This document shows positions 5,481 to 5,936 of a stretch of DNA of 5,936 nt, piece by piece. A model generated the notes under the pieces. It was not told where the DNA came from. It saw only the letters and a list, made by a program, of their open reading frames with translations, and made no database searches. Both the position numbers and the translations under genes were made by a program. The stretch lies in assembly GCA_036985935.1 (NCBI GenBank), contig BTQP01000117.1:1-5936 (forward strand), given 5' to 3'. This DNA comes from JAMBLL01 sp036985935. GTDB lineage: Bacteria > Actinomycetota > Acidimicrobiia > Spongiisociales > UBA5794. Each line of letters opens with the position of its first letter. The stretch's first letter is position 1.

Positions 5481-5486
5481 TAGGTT
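5481..5486 (+). promoter_or_regulatory. Candidate -10 box for a leaderless DUF192 lipoprotein transcript
   Basis: TAGGTT lies 7 nt before the ATG at 5494. TTGATC at 5456-5461 is a possible -35 with a rather long 19-nt spacer. No good ribosome binding site precedes the ATG. Confidence 0.4.
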
Positions 5487-5493
5487 CCCTGGC

Positions 5494-5936
5494 ATGCGAG
5501 CGATTCCCGTTCTTCTCATAGCCCTTGTGCTGTCTGCCTGCACAACCGCAGGTACCACCGACACGACGCTAGGTGAGAACCCGCAGACGTCGACCACAAC
5601 TACAGCGGTGGTTGAGGAGGGTTCGTCGTTTCCCGGTGTTGTCGCGATGCCGCCACAGATCGCCGACTACCGGGTCAAAGAGGTCCAGGTCGGCGACAGA
5701 GTCCTGACGCTGGCCATTGCCGACAACCCGTCACTTAGGGCCCAGGGATTCAATGGCGTGACCGACCTCGAGGATCTTGATGGCATGCTGTTCTTCTGGC
5801 GACACGACGGCGCCTTGTTCGGGATGGATGACACCGTGATCCCGCTTGACATCGTCTGGTTCAACGAAGACGGCACTTTCAAGGGCCGCGCCTCGATGGA
5901 ACCGTGCACTGAAGACCCTTGTGAGCGGTACGGCCC
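5494..5936 (+). CDS. DUF192 lipoprotein, 3' end beyond the window
   Basis: The open frame runs from the ATG at 5494 to the window edge without a stop, giving 147 complete codons. The signal peptide ends in LVLSAC with the lipidated Cys at 16. A Thr-rich linker (17-50) leads to a DUF192 domain from about 60. Its signatures are a VGDRVLTLAIAD strand (66-77), an R-x2-GF turn (82-86) where many members have RxxGLM, GMLFFW (97-102), M-x2-T-x-IPLDIVWF (111-123), and the Cys pair in MEPCTEDPCERY (135-146). The domain is conserved through the last visible residue; probably a short C-terminal part is missing. The biochemical function of DUF192 is not established. The two closely spaced cysteines (138 and 143) could form a disulfide or bind metal, which is inference. 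Confidence 0.88.
   Translation, partial: MRAIPVLLIALVLSACTTAGTTDTTLGENPQTSTTTTAVVEEGSSFPGVVAMPPQIADYRVKEVQVGDRVLTLAIADNPSLRAQGFNGVTDLEDLDGMLFFWRHDGALFGMDDTVIPLDIVWFNEDGTFKGRASMEPCTEDPCERYG

Overview
This 5.9 kb window looks like ordinary chromosomal DNA from a moderately high-GC actinobacterium. An Acidimicrobiia-like lineage is my best guess. The grounds are three lipoproteins with Ser/Thr-rich linkers after the lipobox, an RskA-type anti-sigma factor, terminator hairpins without a U-tract, and several starts that look leaderless. The placement is inferred from style, not from a marker gene. I see no transposase, integrase, CRISPR array or complete RNA gene.

Left part (1-3017, plus strand). 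A lipoprotein made of three tandem ~119-residue DUF7282-like domains is followed by a strong hairpin terminator. Next comes a three-gene cluster: a small cupredoxin lipoprotein with a complete type I copper site, an ECF sigma factor, and its membrane anti-sigma factor (zinc-binding N-terminus, one transmembrane helix, RskA-like C-terminal domain). The sigma and anti-sigma genes overlap by ATGA, and the cupredoxin and sigma genes are 10 nt apart. A GGAAC-N18-GTT element upstream of the cupredoxin resembles an ECF promoter, so the cluster may be autoregulated. The simplest reading is a cell-surface module in which an envelope signal, possibly copper or redox, releases the sigma factor.

Middle part (3058-4729, minus strand). 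Two overlapping genes encode the large and small (swivel) subunits of an aconitase X (AcnX) enzyme. This family includes bacterial cis-3-hydroxy-L-proline dehydratases and the archaeal phosphomevalonate dehydratase. No pathway neighbour settles the substrate. The 3' ends of this pair and of the anti-sigma gene converge on a short hairpin. Upstream of the AcnX start lie a perfect 24-bp tandem duplication, an abutting 11-bp palindrome, and a TATGCT box 6 nt before the ATG.

Right part (4883-5936). A RibD/dihydrofolate-reductase-like oxidoreductase (minus) is divergent from a DUF192 lipoprotein (plus) that runs off the window. They are separated by 80 bp. Both starts, like the AcnX start, sit 6-7 nt after a TANNNT box, which suggests leaderless mRNAs. 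No intergenic stretch exceeds 300 bp. Nothing here is clearly a new system. The most interesting items are the copper-lipoprotein/ECF/RskA operon with its possible autoregulatory promoter, the triple-domain lipoprotein, and the repeat-containing AcnX control region.
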